Shown: in pieces, positions 17,228 to 29,236 of the stretch | Position numbering within the stretch: position 1 is the stretch's first letter | How the letters are laid out: each line of letters begins with the position of its first letter | NCBI GenBank assembly: GCA_027596035.1 | Contig: JADGJA010000193.1 | Span: 1 to 31,306 of the forward strand | Direction: 5' to 3' | Source of the DNA: Thoreauomyces humboldtii | Taxonomy: Eukaryota > Chytridiomycota > Chytridiomycetes > Spizellomycetales > Powellomycetaceae | Length of the DNA: 31,306 bases | The notes under the pieces: model-generated | Told to the model about the DNA's origin: nothing | What the model saw: the letters and a program-made list of their open reading frames with translations, nothing else | Database searches by the model: none | Program-made: the position numbers and the translations under genes

Positions 17228-17851
17228 TCACTTGGCCGCCACCAGTTCGAGCCCGTTCTCTTCCACGAAAGCCGGAAAGTCCCAATGCACGCGATCCATG
17301 AGCTCTGAGCCCTTGATAGTTTTCTGATCTGCCACCGGCTTCAAAGGCTTCCCCGCAGGATTCTTGTACAGCAGGAAGATATACCTATGTCCAGACTTCT
17401 TTTGCGAGGGACCGGCATATGTGACATATGCATCGCCTTTCACAATCTGAGACCCGTCCGGTCCCTTTCTCAAGCCAGTCACGAGCCAGTGGTTGAGGTT
17501 GCCGTATTCAGGGGCTTCGCGGGAAGGTGCGTCCGGATCGACGCAGAGCAGTGTATACAGCTGCCCGGACTGAGGAAATGGGATGGGATGAAACATGCAA
17601 GGCGATGGCAGGCACAGTTATATTTATGAGCCCACCTCGGCAGGGAAAGATAGCTCTGGTTCTTCCTTGGAATCGAAGCCCGATATGATGTTCCCGAGTT
17701 GAACTTCCAAGCCGCTCACCGGATAGGTGATGTTCAGAGTGACGCTTGGTTGCCAGGTGGAGCTAGGCCAGGGGGCGCCTACGATCTGTTCTCGTGCTAG
17801 AGCAGGCGAAACATCGGACAGTCCTTGAGAAAGGTTACCGCTAGCAGCCAT
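17228..17851 (-). CDS. Phosphatidylethanolamine-binding protein (PEBP) family member
   Basis: Exons are 17851..17636 and 17569..17228, split by a 66-nt intron, giving 185 aa. The family marks are all present. PSVTLNITYP opens the fold, LYTLLCVDPDAPSR is conserved region 1 with the DPDxP anion-pocket motif, and NLNHWLVTGL supplies the pocket histidine. KKSGHRYIFLLYKNPAG is conserved region 2. PEBP proteins include yeast Tfs1 (a carboxypeptidase Y and Ras-GAP inhibitor) and animal RKIP. The ligand-binding site is intact here, but the partner is unknown. Start at 17851 gives a normal-length protein. The frame stays open upstream to about 17980 but has no ATG there. No signal peptide is seen. The gene is divergent from the NlpC/P60-like gene. 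Confidence 0.92.
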
Positions 17852-18014
17852 ATTTTGGGGAATGCTGTGGGGAATGTTCGAAGCGAAGTGGCGAAAGTTG
17901 GCGAGACATTCTCCGTCACAGTCACTTGGCGAGGCTCCAACTTGCCCAACCGTCAACAGAAGTGAAGGATCATCTTCCAATCAATAGGAGAGTGGTCGTC
18001 GGCTCGGCTCCAAG
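17852..18014. promoter_or_regulatory. Compact divergent promoter, PEBP / NlpC-like gene
   Basis: Only 163 bp separate the two start codons. Both promoters and 5' leaders must fit here, or overlap the neighbouring coding sequence. No clear TATA box is visible. Confidence 0.4.
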
Positions 18015-18920
18015 ATGTTGACCGCCCTTAACCGACGTTTTCCGGCTGTGGTCCTTACCATGTTCACAGCCATCGTGTGTTTCCTCACGGTGTATTCTGA
18101 TGAAGCACGGCGACGACATTTCGAACCATATCCCGCCCCGTATTCATATGTGTGCAATCTGACATCGTATCCATCTCTCCCGTCGTCAGCTTTTCATACG
18201 CTACCCTCAGGCGCACCGTCAGAACTCGCTCACGCGGCCGCCATCTTGCAAACTCTTGTCAAGCATACGGCTTACACGCACGTGTCAGAGATCGATCCAA
18301 GGATCGGTCTATTCGAAACAGATTGCTCGTGTCTCGTCTCCTACCTGCTCCACACCACGCCCTCCCTCGCCGGCCATCTGGAAGACATACCCAAGGAGAC
18401 ACACGATCCAGCCGTGAACCCGCCCATGCCCCGGGCGTGGGACTATGCTCACTTCATCCAGGGTCTGAACGGGACCTCGAATCCGCGATGGAAGGCCGTC
18501 GATTCCGTGCGGGATCTTCAAGCGGGTGACCTCGTGGCATGGGAGATCCCCGGCTGGAACGTGACGGGAAAGAGCACGGGTCACGTCGTGATCGTCGCTC
18601 CGCCGCCTTCCAAAGCGCCGGGACATGAAGGCAGGATGATCGTCCCGGACGGAGAAAGGTCCGTGTGGGTGGGCGTGCTCGATGCGAGTAGCGTCAGGCA
18701 TCGATGGGATACGAGGTGCGGTTGGGGCGGTGATGAGGGGGTCATCTCCAGGACATGTCTTGGGGGAGTGGGACACGCTTTTATTCGGTTATTGATGGAC
18801 GCGAAAGGAAGGCCCGTGGCATTCCAGTTTCACGAGCAGGCCGTCGTGCGGAATTATCCCATCAGCCTGGCGCGGCTATCCGACGAGCGCGAGAAACCGG
18901 CAGTTCCCTTTGCATCGTAA
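18015..18920 (+). CDS. Membrane-anchored or secreted NlpC/P60-like cysteine peptidase-fold protein
   Basis: An uninterrupted 301-aa frame, unlike its intron-rich neighbours. Residues 10-28 form a hydrophobic signal anchor behind MLTALNRR. The core has ETDCSCLVSYLL (Cys104 or Cys106 as nucleophile) and later DLQAGDLVAWEIPG with STGHVVIVAPP (His190). This Cys...GD...GHV order is the layout of NlpC/P60-type papain-fold enzymes, which act on cell-wall peptides or acylated substrates. A third active-site residue is not obvious. Related proteins known to me are mainly bacterial; together with the absence of introns this makes transfer from bacteria possible but unproven. Two N-glycosylation sequons (NLT, NGT) would fit export. 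Base composition looks like the neighbours. An AATAAA signal at 19001 may end the transcript. Confidence 0.7.
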   Translation: MLTALNRRFPAVVLTMFTAIVCFLTVYSDEARRRHFEPYPAPYSYVCNLTSYPSLPSSAFHTLPSGAPSELAHAAAILQTLVKHTAYTHVSEIDPRIGLFETDCSCLVSYLLHTTPSLAGHLEDIPKETHDPAVNPPMPRAWDYAHFIQGLNGTSNPRWKAVDSVRDLQAGDLVAWEIPGWNVTGKSTGHVVIVAPPPSKAPGHEGRMIVPDGERSVWVGVLDASSVRHRWDTRCGWGGDEGVISRTCLGGVGHAFIRLLMDAKGRPVAFQFHEQAVVRNYPISLARLSDEREKPAVPFAS

Positions 18921-19376
18921 GGGAGGCCAGATTGCACCACGCAGGCACCGCAAACCAACAATGGGCGGCGGTGGCCACAAACGAACTATTCTTACCTCGA
19001 AATAAAAGTATACTGTATGCTGCTGTGGAAAGCTGCCGAGATAAGTACGACGCAATATGGGGGGAGTCCGTCGCACGCATCGCCCGCATCGCCCGAGAAA
19101 CGTAGTGGGGCTAGCGGGCGCCGAGGAAGAAACACAGCAGGGAGGCCCGGCAGCGATGCAACGTACGTGTACGTCACCTCTGGGCCCGGTATGCGGAGAG
19201 GCTACGGTAGCCGACGGGTCGCGCGTCGGTGCAGGTGCGGGTGCGCGCGTTGCATCGCGACGAAACGGGAAGCGGAATAAGAAGCCCAACCAAAATAAGT
19301 TTCCACCCGGAAACAGCTTTTTTTCGCCGAAAACCTCACCCTCGTTCCGCACCCGTTATACCCGACATTCTGAACC
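18921..19376. other. Intergenic spacer, NlpC-like 3' end and heme lyase promoter
   Basis: 456 bp between co-oriented genes. AATAAA at 19001-19006 is a likely polyadenylation signal of the upstream gene, 80 bp past its stop. The remainder should be the heme lyase promoter and leader. No gene or repeat was recognised. Confidence 0.4.
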
Positions 19377-20253
19377 ATGTCCTCCACAGACCATCCTTCT
19401 AAGCCATCGTCGTCCGCGTCGTCATCTCAGGGCTCGTGTCCCGTCGACCATACGTCGTTCGCTGGACTGTCGGGCAAGGCCGCCCTAACGAAACCACCAG
19501 GACATCCAAGCGCGACAGCGAGCAGCAGCAGCAACAGCACGGGGGGAGGATGTCCCGTCGATCACGGAAAGGGCGGACCTGCGCCAGGAGGACTGAACCC
19601 GTTGAACATGATGCCAAAGTTGTCTCAGGATGCCGCCCAGGGTCAAGAGGCTGCCCTCCCCACCAACCGAACACAGTCGAGCATTCCTCGCTCTGACGAT
19701 AAAAGCACCTGGGAGTACCCATCCCCACAACAGTTCTACAACGCGCTCGTCCGCAAGGGCTACGAGACGCCCGTGAAGGAGATCACCACCATGGTCGACA
19801 TCCACAACTTTCTGAACGAGGCGTGCTGGGACGAAGTGCGGAAGTGGGAGAAAAAGTACCACTGCGATTGCAAGGATTTGAAGCTCAAGAAGTTCCAGGG
19901 CCGTCCTCAAGATCTGACACCCAAGGCTCGCATGTACAGCTGGTTTGGGTAAGCTTTCCTCTTCCCCCCGGTGGTGCGAGCAATTGAGGAAACAGGCACT
20001 CATCTCAATGCCATATCGTAGCGTGGATAAGCCATTCGACCGACATGATTGGACGGTCGATCGCTGCGGGGAGGACGTACGTTATGTCATCGATTACTAC
20101 TCGTCTCCAGACGAAGCGCCAGGGATGCCTGTCTTCAACGTTGATGTTCGACCAGCCCTCGACAGCCCATCAGCGATCTTTGATCGTGCGCGAATGGGAG
20201 CGCAACGCATGTGGGAGAAGGTGTTCGGCGGAGCACCTGAAGACGAAGAATAG
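19377..20253 (+). CDS. CYC3: Holocytochrome c synthase (cytochrome c heme lyase)
   Basis: Exons are 19377..19948 and 20022..20253, split by a 73-nt intron, giving 267 aa. The enzyme attaches heme covalently to apocytochrome c in the mitochondrial intermembrane space. Two CPVDH motifs (Cys21 and Cys59) match the Cys-Pro heme-binding motifs of the family's N-terminal region. The catalytic body shows WEYPSPQQFYNALVRKGYET, VDIHNFLNEACWDEVRKWE, then ARMYSWFG, DKPFDRHDWTVDR and VRYVIDYY. HDW carries the histidine that is the heme axial ligand in studied homologues. The N-terminal 120 residues are Ser/Gly/Pro-rich and low in complexity. It lies directly upstream of ATP2 on the same strand. Confidence 0.95.
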
Positions 20254-20637
20254 CCTTGCAACCCTGTCCTGGCATGGGCCGTACGCGATGTTCCGCCGAG
20301 GCGGGACCTTATAGACTGACGACCTTAATGATACATATACACGAGCTCTCACCCCACGACTCCTCTGGCACACGCCTCAGCGGGTGAGGCGGTGACACAC
20401 TCCGGACGGTCCATGGATCCTTGTAGCGTGGTTCAGGAGGTTTGACATCTGTCGTTGAACGGTATCCAGAAATCTGTGTGTGTGTGTATGTGATGTGATC
20501 TGGGCAGAGCTCAAGCAGTCGAGAAAACGAGGGGAGTCTGTGAAGGGTTGACCCACTTTTCCACACCGGCGTCTCTTTTTCGGTTCCGGCTCATTCCGAC
20601 CTCTTTCACCTCTTCCCCACCTCCTCCCCGCACAACC
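20254..20637. other. Intergenic spacer upstream of ATP2
   Basis: 384 bp. A short TG run lies at 20477-20490. The 70 bases before the ATP2 ATG are strongly pyrimidine-rich on the coding strand (CT tracts from about 20575), as is common in the leaders of highly expressed fungal genes. No gene was recognised. Confidence 0.45.
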
Positions 20638-22637
<2,000 letters not shown>

Positions 22638-22880
22638 AGCCCCTGTTTCTCTTTTCTCTCGTAATTATAAACTCTTTTTTTCCCTCTGCTCTTTGGCCAT
22701 AAGGATGCGCTTTCCATTGTTTTTCGGGGTGTCAGAGGGAGCAAGATGGACAAGAAAGCAGATAAGGGGGGAACGGGCAGCAAAAGTAGAGGGATAAGAA
22801 CCAGAATTGGTGGAAAAAGGGGAAGGGCGCCGCTCCGCAGTAAGAACAAGAGGAAGATAGTGTAAAGCGAACGGGGATGC

Positions 22881-25032
22881 TCAGTCCTCCTCCTCCGCGG
22901 TTCGCAGCCACTTGACGAAAGGTTCCACCCTCCCCTTGACGTGAGAATCCGGGGGGATGCTATCGAACCACTCGAGCATGACGTCCTCTTCCACGAGGTC
23001 CATGTCTAAAATAAAAAGTAAGCGAGAACGAAAAGCGAGGTCAAGTCAGAAAAAAGACCGACGACGAAAAACCCTCAACGGCTTCAATGGCGTCCTCACC
23101 GTAAAGGTCCTTCAGCACGACCAGTATCTTGCCAAGGACGGCCTCCCCATTGGTCGTACACTTTCCTCCGACTGCCCTGATGAGGGCCGTCTGGTCCGCT
23201 CTCGTCCTCACGACCTGTCGGAAGAGATCCGCCCTCTCCCTGATTCTCGGACTCTGGTAGGTTCCGTCGGCCACGAGGGCTCCGAAGAGGATGGCGAACA
23301 CCTGCCGCTTGGTGAGGTCGTGCTTGAACTCGAGACGGGTCAGTTCCTTGATCTCGTCCGAGTGGGAGAGACGGTTCGAGAGGAGGGTTTCGGAGAGGGA
23401 GGCGGTCAGGGTGGCCTCGAGGGCTGCTGCCGGGTTTCGGTCCGCGGGATGTGCGGTGGATGACGTGGCGTTCGCCGTGACGTTGGAGGGATTGGGTGGA
23501 GGAGTCGAGGTGCGACTTGGGGATTCTGGGATTTGGGACACCCGGATCCATGGCTTGTCCTGTGCAGGGGAAGTGGCGATCAGCGACGGGCAGCAGAATC
23601 AGGAGATCGACTGAACGCTGAGGGACTGACCAGCTCTTCGTTGCGCCTACGTGGGTTCCCGTTGCCGGAGAGTGATGGAGTTCCCGGTGTCGTGTTTGGC
23701 GTCCTAGGGCGTGAGCTGGAACCTTTTGTCGTGCGGTCGTTATCTAATGGGCCCGCCCCGGCCATTCCCCTGGATGCGATTTCAGGAAACTTTGCAAATA
23801 ACGGAAACAAAGGTCTTACAACGAGTACCTGCGGGAGTAACCAGGTCCATGGTTCCCATCCGTCCTTCGCCTGGTTGCCGCGAGACTCGAAAAGTGAGTG
23901 GCAAGATCCTCTTGTTCGTCTTCCCGGTTGCGGTTATGAGGTGGTGGCAGTGCTTGATGCTGTTGAGATTGTTGGAGCTGCGGCTGCTGTTGCGGTCGCT
24001 GGCGAAGCTCGCTAGGGATAATCTGGTTTAGCATTTCCATATTTCGTGAGCAAACATAGACAAATTAATATATGTTACCTTTCGCCATGTGCATAACTGC
24101 AGCGAGGACCATACTACACAACGGGCCACAAGATTAGAACGTGATCAAAGTTGCCAATTCAAACCCCTTTTGTACCTGGCAGGACCCCTAACAACCCAAC
24201 GAAAACGAGCTTGAGGAAATGCAGGGGGCGGAGATAGGCTAAGAGAATTCACCATACCTCGGTAGCGAACCGCTCGCATAATCTGGTCTTGTAAAAAGCG
24301 CTTTGCGTCACATCCTTGTGTTGTGCAGTGTTCTCTGGGCCCGGAGGCGGCGTGCGCAACTCTGCCTAACATAACAGAGAGATGCTAGATCAGAATCTCC
24401 ACAGCTTTCCGAAAGCTGCTGACCAAGACTCACTGCGCCATGCGCGAACGTGCACCGTGTGCCATATGGACAATCCCCCTCGGTCTCGAATCGTTCACAG
24501 AGGCGAGTCCTGAAGAGCGGGTTGTTGCTATTGTGGGAACTGGGGCTTCGCGCCGCCCGGCCAACATCCTCGGCGACACGGTTCACGTCAATGTTCCTGG
24601 GGGGAGGCTCCCGCCAGCTGCTGTCCGCGTGAGCCCCGAAGTGAGATGGACGAGCTTCCGCAACAGGGGGGCGACCCCGAGCTCCCGTGTTAGGCCTCCG
24701 TTGGTCCTCGTCGGACCCGCTATGGTTCGATTTCTCAGCATCACGAGGAAGGTTCCGACGATTGCCCTGAGGCGTCCTCGAACCGTTCGAGGAGGGTGAG
24801 TTCGTCTGCTGCTGCTGCTGCTGCTGAGCGGCTGCAGCTGCCATGTTCAATGCCTTCAGCTTCCCGGCGAAGGAGGCGGCTTCCGAGATGACGTCCTGCA
24901 TGTTTCGGTAGAGCGCTTTATCGCTGGCCTGAGCACAATGTATGATCAGACGCAGGCATACACTCTCTTTTGCCCATGACCCACGCGGTGTTCTTGGCGC
25001 ACCTTGGTCGCGGGCATCCACTCGATGTTCAT
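22881..25032 (-). CDS. Tandem CCCH zinc finger protein fused to a W2 (eIF5/eIF2B-epsilon-type) domain
   Basis: Nine exons in gene order: 25032..25003, 24928..24434, 24365..24258, 24187..24176, 24113..24079, 24011..23829, 23769..23631, 23559..23073 and 23005..22881. They give 537 aa and every junction is in phase. After a polyglutamine run and a Ser/Pro/Arg-rich linker comes finger 1, FRTRLCERFETEGDCPYG then TRCTFAHG (C154, C163, C169, H173). Finger 2 is FYKTRLCERFATEGSCQYG then PRCSYAHG (C205, C214, C220, H224). Both are C-x8-C-x5-C-x3-H with the (R/K)TxLC lead-in of TTP-type fingers, which bind AU-rich mRNA elements. A Gln-rich and then Ser/Thr/Pro-rich linker leads through KPWIRVSQIPESP to the W2 domain, about residues 370-537. 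It includes GKILVVLKDLYGEDAIEAVE, DLVEEDVMLEWFDS and VEPFVKWLRTAEEED. W2 domains bind eIF2 and other initiation factors. A role linking bound mRNAs to initiation is inference. The last intron's donor, GTTTTT, is weak. Confidence 0.85.
24176..24187 (-). other. 12-nt microexon within the second CCCH finger
   Basis: The minus-strand sequence TTAG|GGGTCCTGCCAG|GTAC lies between introns of 70 nt (24257..24188) and 62 nt (24175..24114). It codes Gly-Ser-Cys-Gln. Without it the finger would lack its second cysteine; with it the spacing is exactly C-x8-C-x5-C-x3-H, matching finger 1, and phase is unchanged. Confidence 0.8.
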
Positions 25033-25959
25033 CCCACCCAATCCTCCCGATTCAATTCGGACGTTCCTTGTCGTCAGATGAGCCAGAAAGAAGACGCATC
25101 GTTTCGGTTTGTTGTTTGATATGTACTGATTGGTTCCACAGAATCAGTCACCGTTCGAATGGACGCCTGCCAGCCCTCACACTAGCGCGGGCGCACCTTG
25201 ATTTCCGCCCGAAACCCCTCATCGATTGAGATATCTTTGATGTTCAATCCAATGACATCAGGAACCACTCGAAGAGCACACCTAAGCAGTCGAAGTACGT
25301 CTTAAGCTTTTGCGATTGAGGTGATCTCCGCCAACTGGGCTCCCATACTTTTGCTCGTTTTCCTGGCCAATGAGCTTGCCCTTCGGAGGTGTCCTGAGAA
25401 CACGAGAACAGCGGTTCAGTTTCCTTCTCCTCGTAACCGATGTTTATGCATTTTTCCTGAGGCGATCATAGTGGCGTTCGAGCCTCTGACGTACCAGTGC
25501 CGCTTGTGAGCGAAGGTGTCGTGAACCAAAAGGAATTCGACTTCTGGTCGAAACCTATACAGCAGGATTCCCACGGCGCTTTCCATCGGATCGCACGTAG
25601 CAAGGAGTGTCTATCGTGAGTATCTTGGGGGTTACGGCCTGCGGATGTGGTGGTCCCGGGAGGTAAGCCTAAAAGGCGCCGCCAGAAGACCCAGAACGAA
25701 GCGCGTCAGTCTGTCCTCATATTTATATTAGACCGTCTTGGATTAGACATGCCCCCGGTTTCGCCCCTTAAATCGAGGTTTTCTTGATCATTTCCCAGTC
25801 TAAAAATGCGAAATATCCACTCGGACGCGAGCCCAATCACACAGCAATCAACTTCGGAATCAATGAAGCAGCAAGCCACCGACCCCATCACCACCCAGCA
25901 ACAGGATTCCTCTCTCTGGTCTCTCCCCGTGCCGTGGGAAGAAGTGATCTTGACTTGAC
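25033..25959. other. Gene-free interval between divergent genes
   Basis: 927 bp between the starts of the CCCH-W2 gene and the GCFC-like gene, facing away from each other; this is the longest gene-free stretch. Frames of 60-95 codons occur on both strands, but none shows a domain, a credible splice pattern or neighbour-like codon use. Both promoters should be at its edges. I see no repeat, RNA gene or mobile element. Confidence 0.45.
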
Positions 25960-28900
25960 ATGAGCTTTTCAATCAGAAGAGCGAAGGCACCGAGGAAGAA
26001 GATTGTCGTGCAGGATGATCAGGATGACGACGAAGAGCAGCCCATCATTGTCAAGGCGTCGACTTTGAAAAAGAACCTCCTCCCCACGAAGGCTTCTGCC
26101 TCTAAACCGAAACCTTTGACCACCGCGACCAGCAAGCCAAAAGCGTTTGGACTGAGCTTTGGGGAAGATGAGGAGGTTCGTGGACATTGTGGTTTACTTG
26201 TGGAGCTACCTGTTCCCTGACTTGACACGTTCTTGCAGGAACATGGCGTCGTCACTATCAAAAAGACAGCTGCGTCCCGGCGGATGGCAAAGGCAAAGCT
26301 CAACCGTGATCTGATGCCCGACCTCGACGAACCTGCCATCGAGGAGTCCGCTACGTTCAACCCGTACTCCGCCGAAAACCTCCGCGCCCTGAAAGCCAGC
26401 CAGCGTACCGCCCCACCGTCTAAATCCTCGGCCGCGTCGGACCACTTCTCGTCCGCAACCTCCACCGCCTTGCCGACCGACACGGCCAGTATCCCTGATG
26501 CCAACGCCATCCATGCTGCGCGAAAGTTGAGGGAGCAGAAGAGGGCTGCGGGGATCAGTGGAGTTGTCGAAAGCGACTCCACCACGACGAAGCCGAATCC
26601 AAACGATGGCTTCATCTCCTTGTCATCGAGCTCGAAGGAGGTCGGACGAGTTGTGCAGAAGGACTCGCGGCTCATGCACGAGGACGACGAGGAAGGGGAT
26701 GGGGAGGAGGCTTTCGACGATTACAAGGGAGATCGATTGACGTTTGGAAGCGCTGCTGTGAAAGAAGAGGAGGAGAGGCGGCACAAGGAGTTCGAAGGCA
26801 ATCTTGTCGAAGCGTATGTCACGTCGCATGTTGATGGCAGCGCCTTGTCTCGCAACCGCACTGATATGCCGATCAATCCCTAGACAGGGGAGTATCATCG
26901 TGGACGAGGAGGTTGATCGCTGGGAACGCGAAAAGATTAGCAAGGGCAAGAAGCATGCTCCCCTCAACACAGCCGTCGCGCCGAAGACACCGGCTCCCGT
27001 GGCAACGAAAAGTACGGTCCACCTGGTTGTTCCTCGTACATTCCATGATCTGGCTTTGCTGACAACATTCTGCTTCCAAAAAAAGTCCCGATCGTAGTTT
27101 CGATACTACCCATCACCGATGTCTGCTCAAGGCTCAACGCCGCGCTTGAAGACCTGCAGATATCACATCAGCTCCACACGAGCCAACTGACGCATCTAAA
27201 GGAGGAACTCGACAGATCCGTAGCCTCTTCGCAGGGCCTCGAGTCTGACTTGAAGTCGTCGGCGGACCGATACGACTATTTCAACGACCTGAGGGTCTAT
27301 GTTGGAGACCTGGCTGAATTTCTGGACGTGAAGGTAACGCTGAGGATAGCCTTCTCACCGCAAGCGAAAGACTCATCCACGATGCCCTCCGATGTTCAAG
27401 TTTCCAGAAATGGAAAACCTAGAGGCTCAACAGCATACGGTGTTGGCTTCACGTGACAAGGCCGCAGCCTTACAGCGGCAGACGGCCATGGACTACTGGT
27501 ACGCCACGTTCATGGGGTGGGCTCCTCCACCAAAGGAGGTCCCCGCCGGTCCAGCAATGAATCCCGACCTAAGTGGACATGATCAAGCACATGAAGGCAT
27601 GACGGATTCTGAGATCGTTGAGGTGCAAGGTGAGCTTGCCGACCTATCCCTCGGGGCCAATCGAATACTCCTTTCTCTAGTGGAACAATGCTCACTTTCC
27701 TCCTCAGCCAACATCGCGGACGGCCACCAACATCTCTTCGACGGCGTAGCCAACGACTTTCGATCCCTCGGCGTCATCAAACAACGTTTCGAAACCTGGC
27801 GAGCAAAGTTCCCAAAGGAATACGACGAAGCCTACGGGGCGCTCAGCATACCGGGCATCTTCGAGCTGTTCATCCGTCATGAGCTCCTCGAGTGGGACCA
27901 CACGAAGTCGGGTTGCGCTTTCGAGAAGATGAGGTGGCATCACTTTCTGGCGGATTTTGGACATGGCGCGGACGTGAATGGGAACGCCATGGATGCGGAT
28001 GGAATCAGGAATGGGGATGGGGATGGGGACGCAGGGAATCCCGACGCGAACGTTTTGACCAGGGTGGTCGAGAAGGTTGTGATACCGAGGATAAAGGCGT
28101 TGGCCGATGTGTATGATCCGTACAGTGAGGATCAGACAAAGACGATACTGTCGGCGGTTTCACAGTGCTTGAATTATGTCGAGAAGGATGGAGAGGTGTT
28201 CAAGGTGTGTGTGTGCGCGCCTGCTTTGCCCATCTCGTGCTAGTTATGAAAGAACAGGCTAATTCTCTGTCATCAGGGCATGATCACATCGTTCGAATCC
28301 CGACTGAACTCGATCGTCCACGCGGTGGTCGAACGCTATAACTTCTTCATCACGGCGCCGCGGACCGAGTGGACTGAACACACGGTAGAGTCTCGCAACC
28401 ACTGGTTCTGGACGACTTACAAGGTGAGCACAATGGCGCTACATGGGGAGTCATGTTCACCAGTACTGTGCTGATTGACCTGAAACCCCTGCCTAGGTCT
28501 TTGCAGCGATCCTGAAATGGTCACCGTACTTTTCCCGCGCATCCTCTCACGCAATGGCGGTCGATACGATGTTGAACCGTCACCTCACACCCATCCTCAA
28601 CATGCCAAAGGGAGCGGATGACCTCGTCAAGATCGAAAAGGTGACTAGGACCTGTTACAGGTTTCAACTTGCGAATTGTGACCCCATCCGGCTAACGAAA
28701 ATCCTCTCCCATTCCCAGATCGTGCAAAGCTTTCCTCGATCCTGGCTGAAACCGAAGGGCGTGCCTCCAGGGGAGGAACACACTGTTCCCGTCTTCCTGA
28801 CAGGGTTCAACGGAGCCGTGGCGAACTACATGCAGGTCATGCAGCGGCAGGAACCCAAGCCTGACAGGTAAGCAGATGCTGAAACCTGTGGTTTAATTTG

Positions 28901-29062
28901 CATTTGCAGAGTGCATACTAAGTAGAGGTTCGTCCGTGCAGAGCTTTCTGGGTCCGTTTCGCTGCTGTATTCGAGAAGATGAACAACAGGACCATGACCG
29001 AAATCGTTACGGCACTTCATCGGGATGATGTCACCGAGGGCGGCGGTGCGGCGGTGTTCTGA
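25960..29062 (+). CDS. GCFC2/PAXBP1-like (GC-rich sequence DNA-binding factor family) splicing protein
   Basis: Exons are 25960..26175, 26239..26813, 26884..27011, 27086..27333, 27401..27629, 27708..28204, 28277..28423, 28497..28640, 28719..28867 and 28942..29062, giving 817 aa. The N-terminal third is charged and disordered, with KKTAASRRMAKAKLNRDLMP and a DEEVDRWEREKISKG segment as in the PAXBP1/GCFC2 and Ntr2 family. The middle is a coiled coil running into YDYFNDLRVYVGDLAEFLDVK and KFPEMENLEAQQHTVLASR. The C-terminal half is the GCFC domain (RFETWRAKFPKEYDEAYGAL, then HELLEWD and VVIPRIKALADVYDPYS). These proteins act in spliceosome disassembly or intron turnover with the DHX15/Prp43 helicase; a role here follows from the family. 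Introns 27630..27707 and 28641..28718 are both 78 nt without in-frame stops, so they are easily missed. A GGATGG hexamer repeat at 28010-28035 codes part of a Gly/Asp/Asn-rich loop. Confidence 0.85.
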
Positions 29063-29236
29063 GGGGAACTTCAAGTCCCCTTCCCAAAAATGTACATAAT
29101 GCAGTTACATTCTGTTCTCTATGTTGGGTTCGATGACCATATTATATACTGAGACCATGTGTCTGAAGAGAAAGCACACCCGTGATGATTTTGAGCTGAG
29201 ACAGAAGGGTCAACATGTGCGATGGGAGACGGCAGA

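Noticed and set aside
17852..17980. Upstream extension of the PEBP gene to a TTG at 17980
   Set aside because: There is no ATG in that stretch, and PEBP proteins normally start near the chosen Met.
20477..20490. TG dinucleotide run before ATP2
   Set aside because: Short microsatellite, ordinary for such a genome.
24810..24828. CTG/CAG run in the CCCH-W2 gene
   Set aside because: It codes a seven-glutamine run in a disordered linker; common and not by itself notable.
25321..25509. 62-codon plus-strand frame with a hydrophobic start in the 927-bp gap
   Set aside because: The hydrophobic stretch is short, the rest is unlike a secreted protein, and there is no supporting context.
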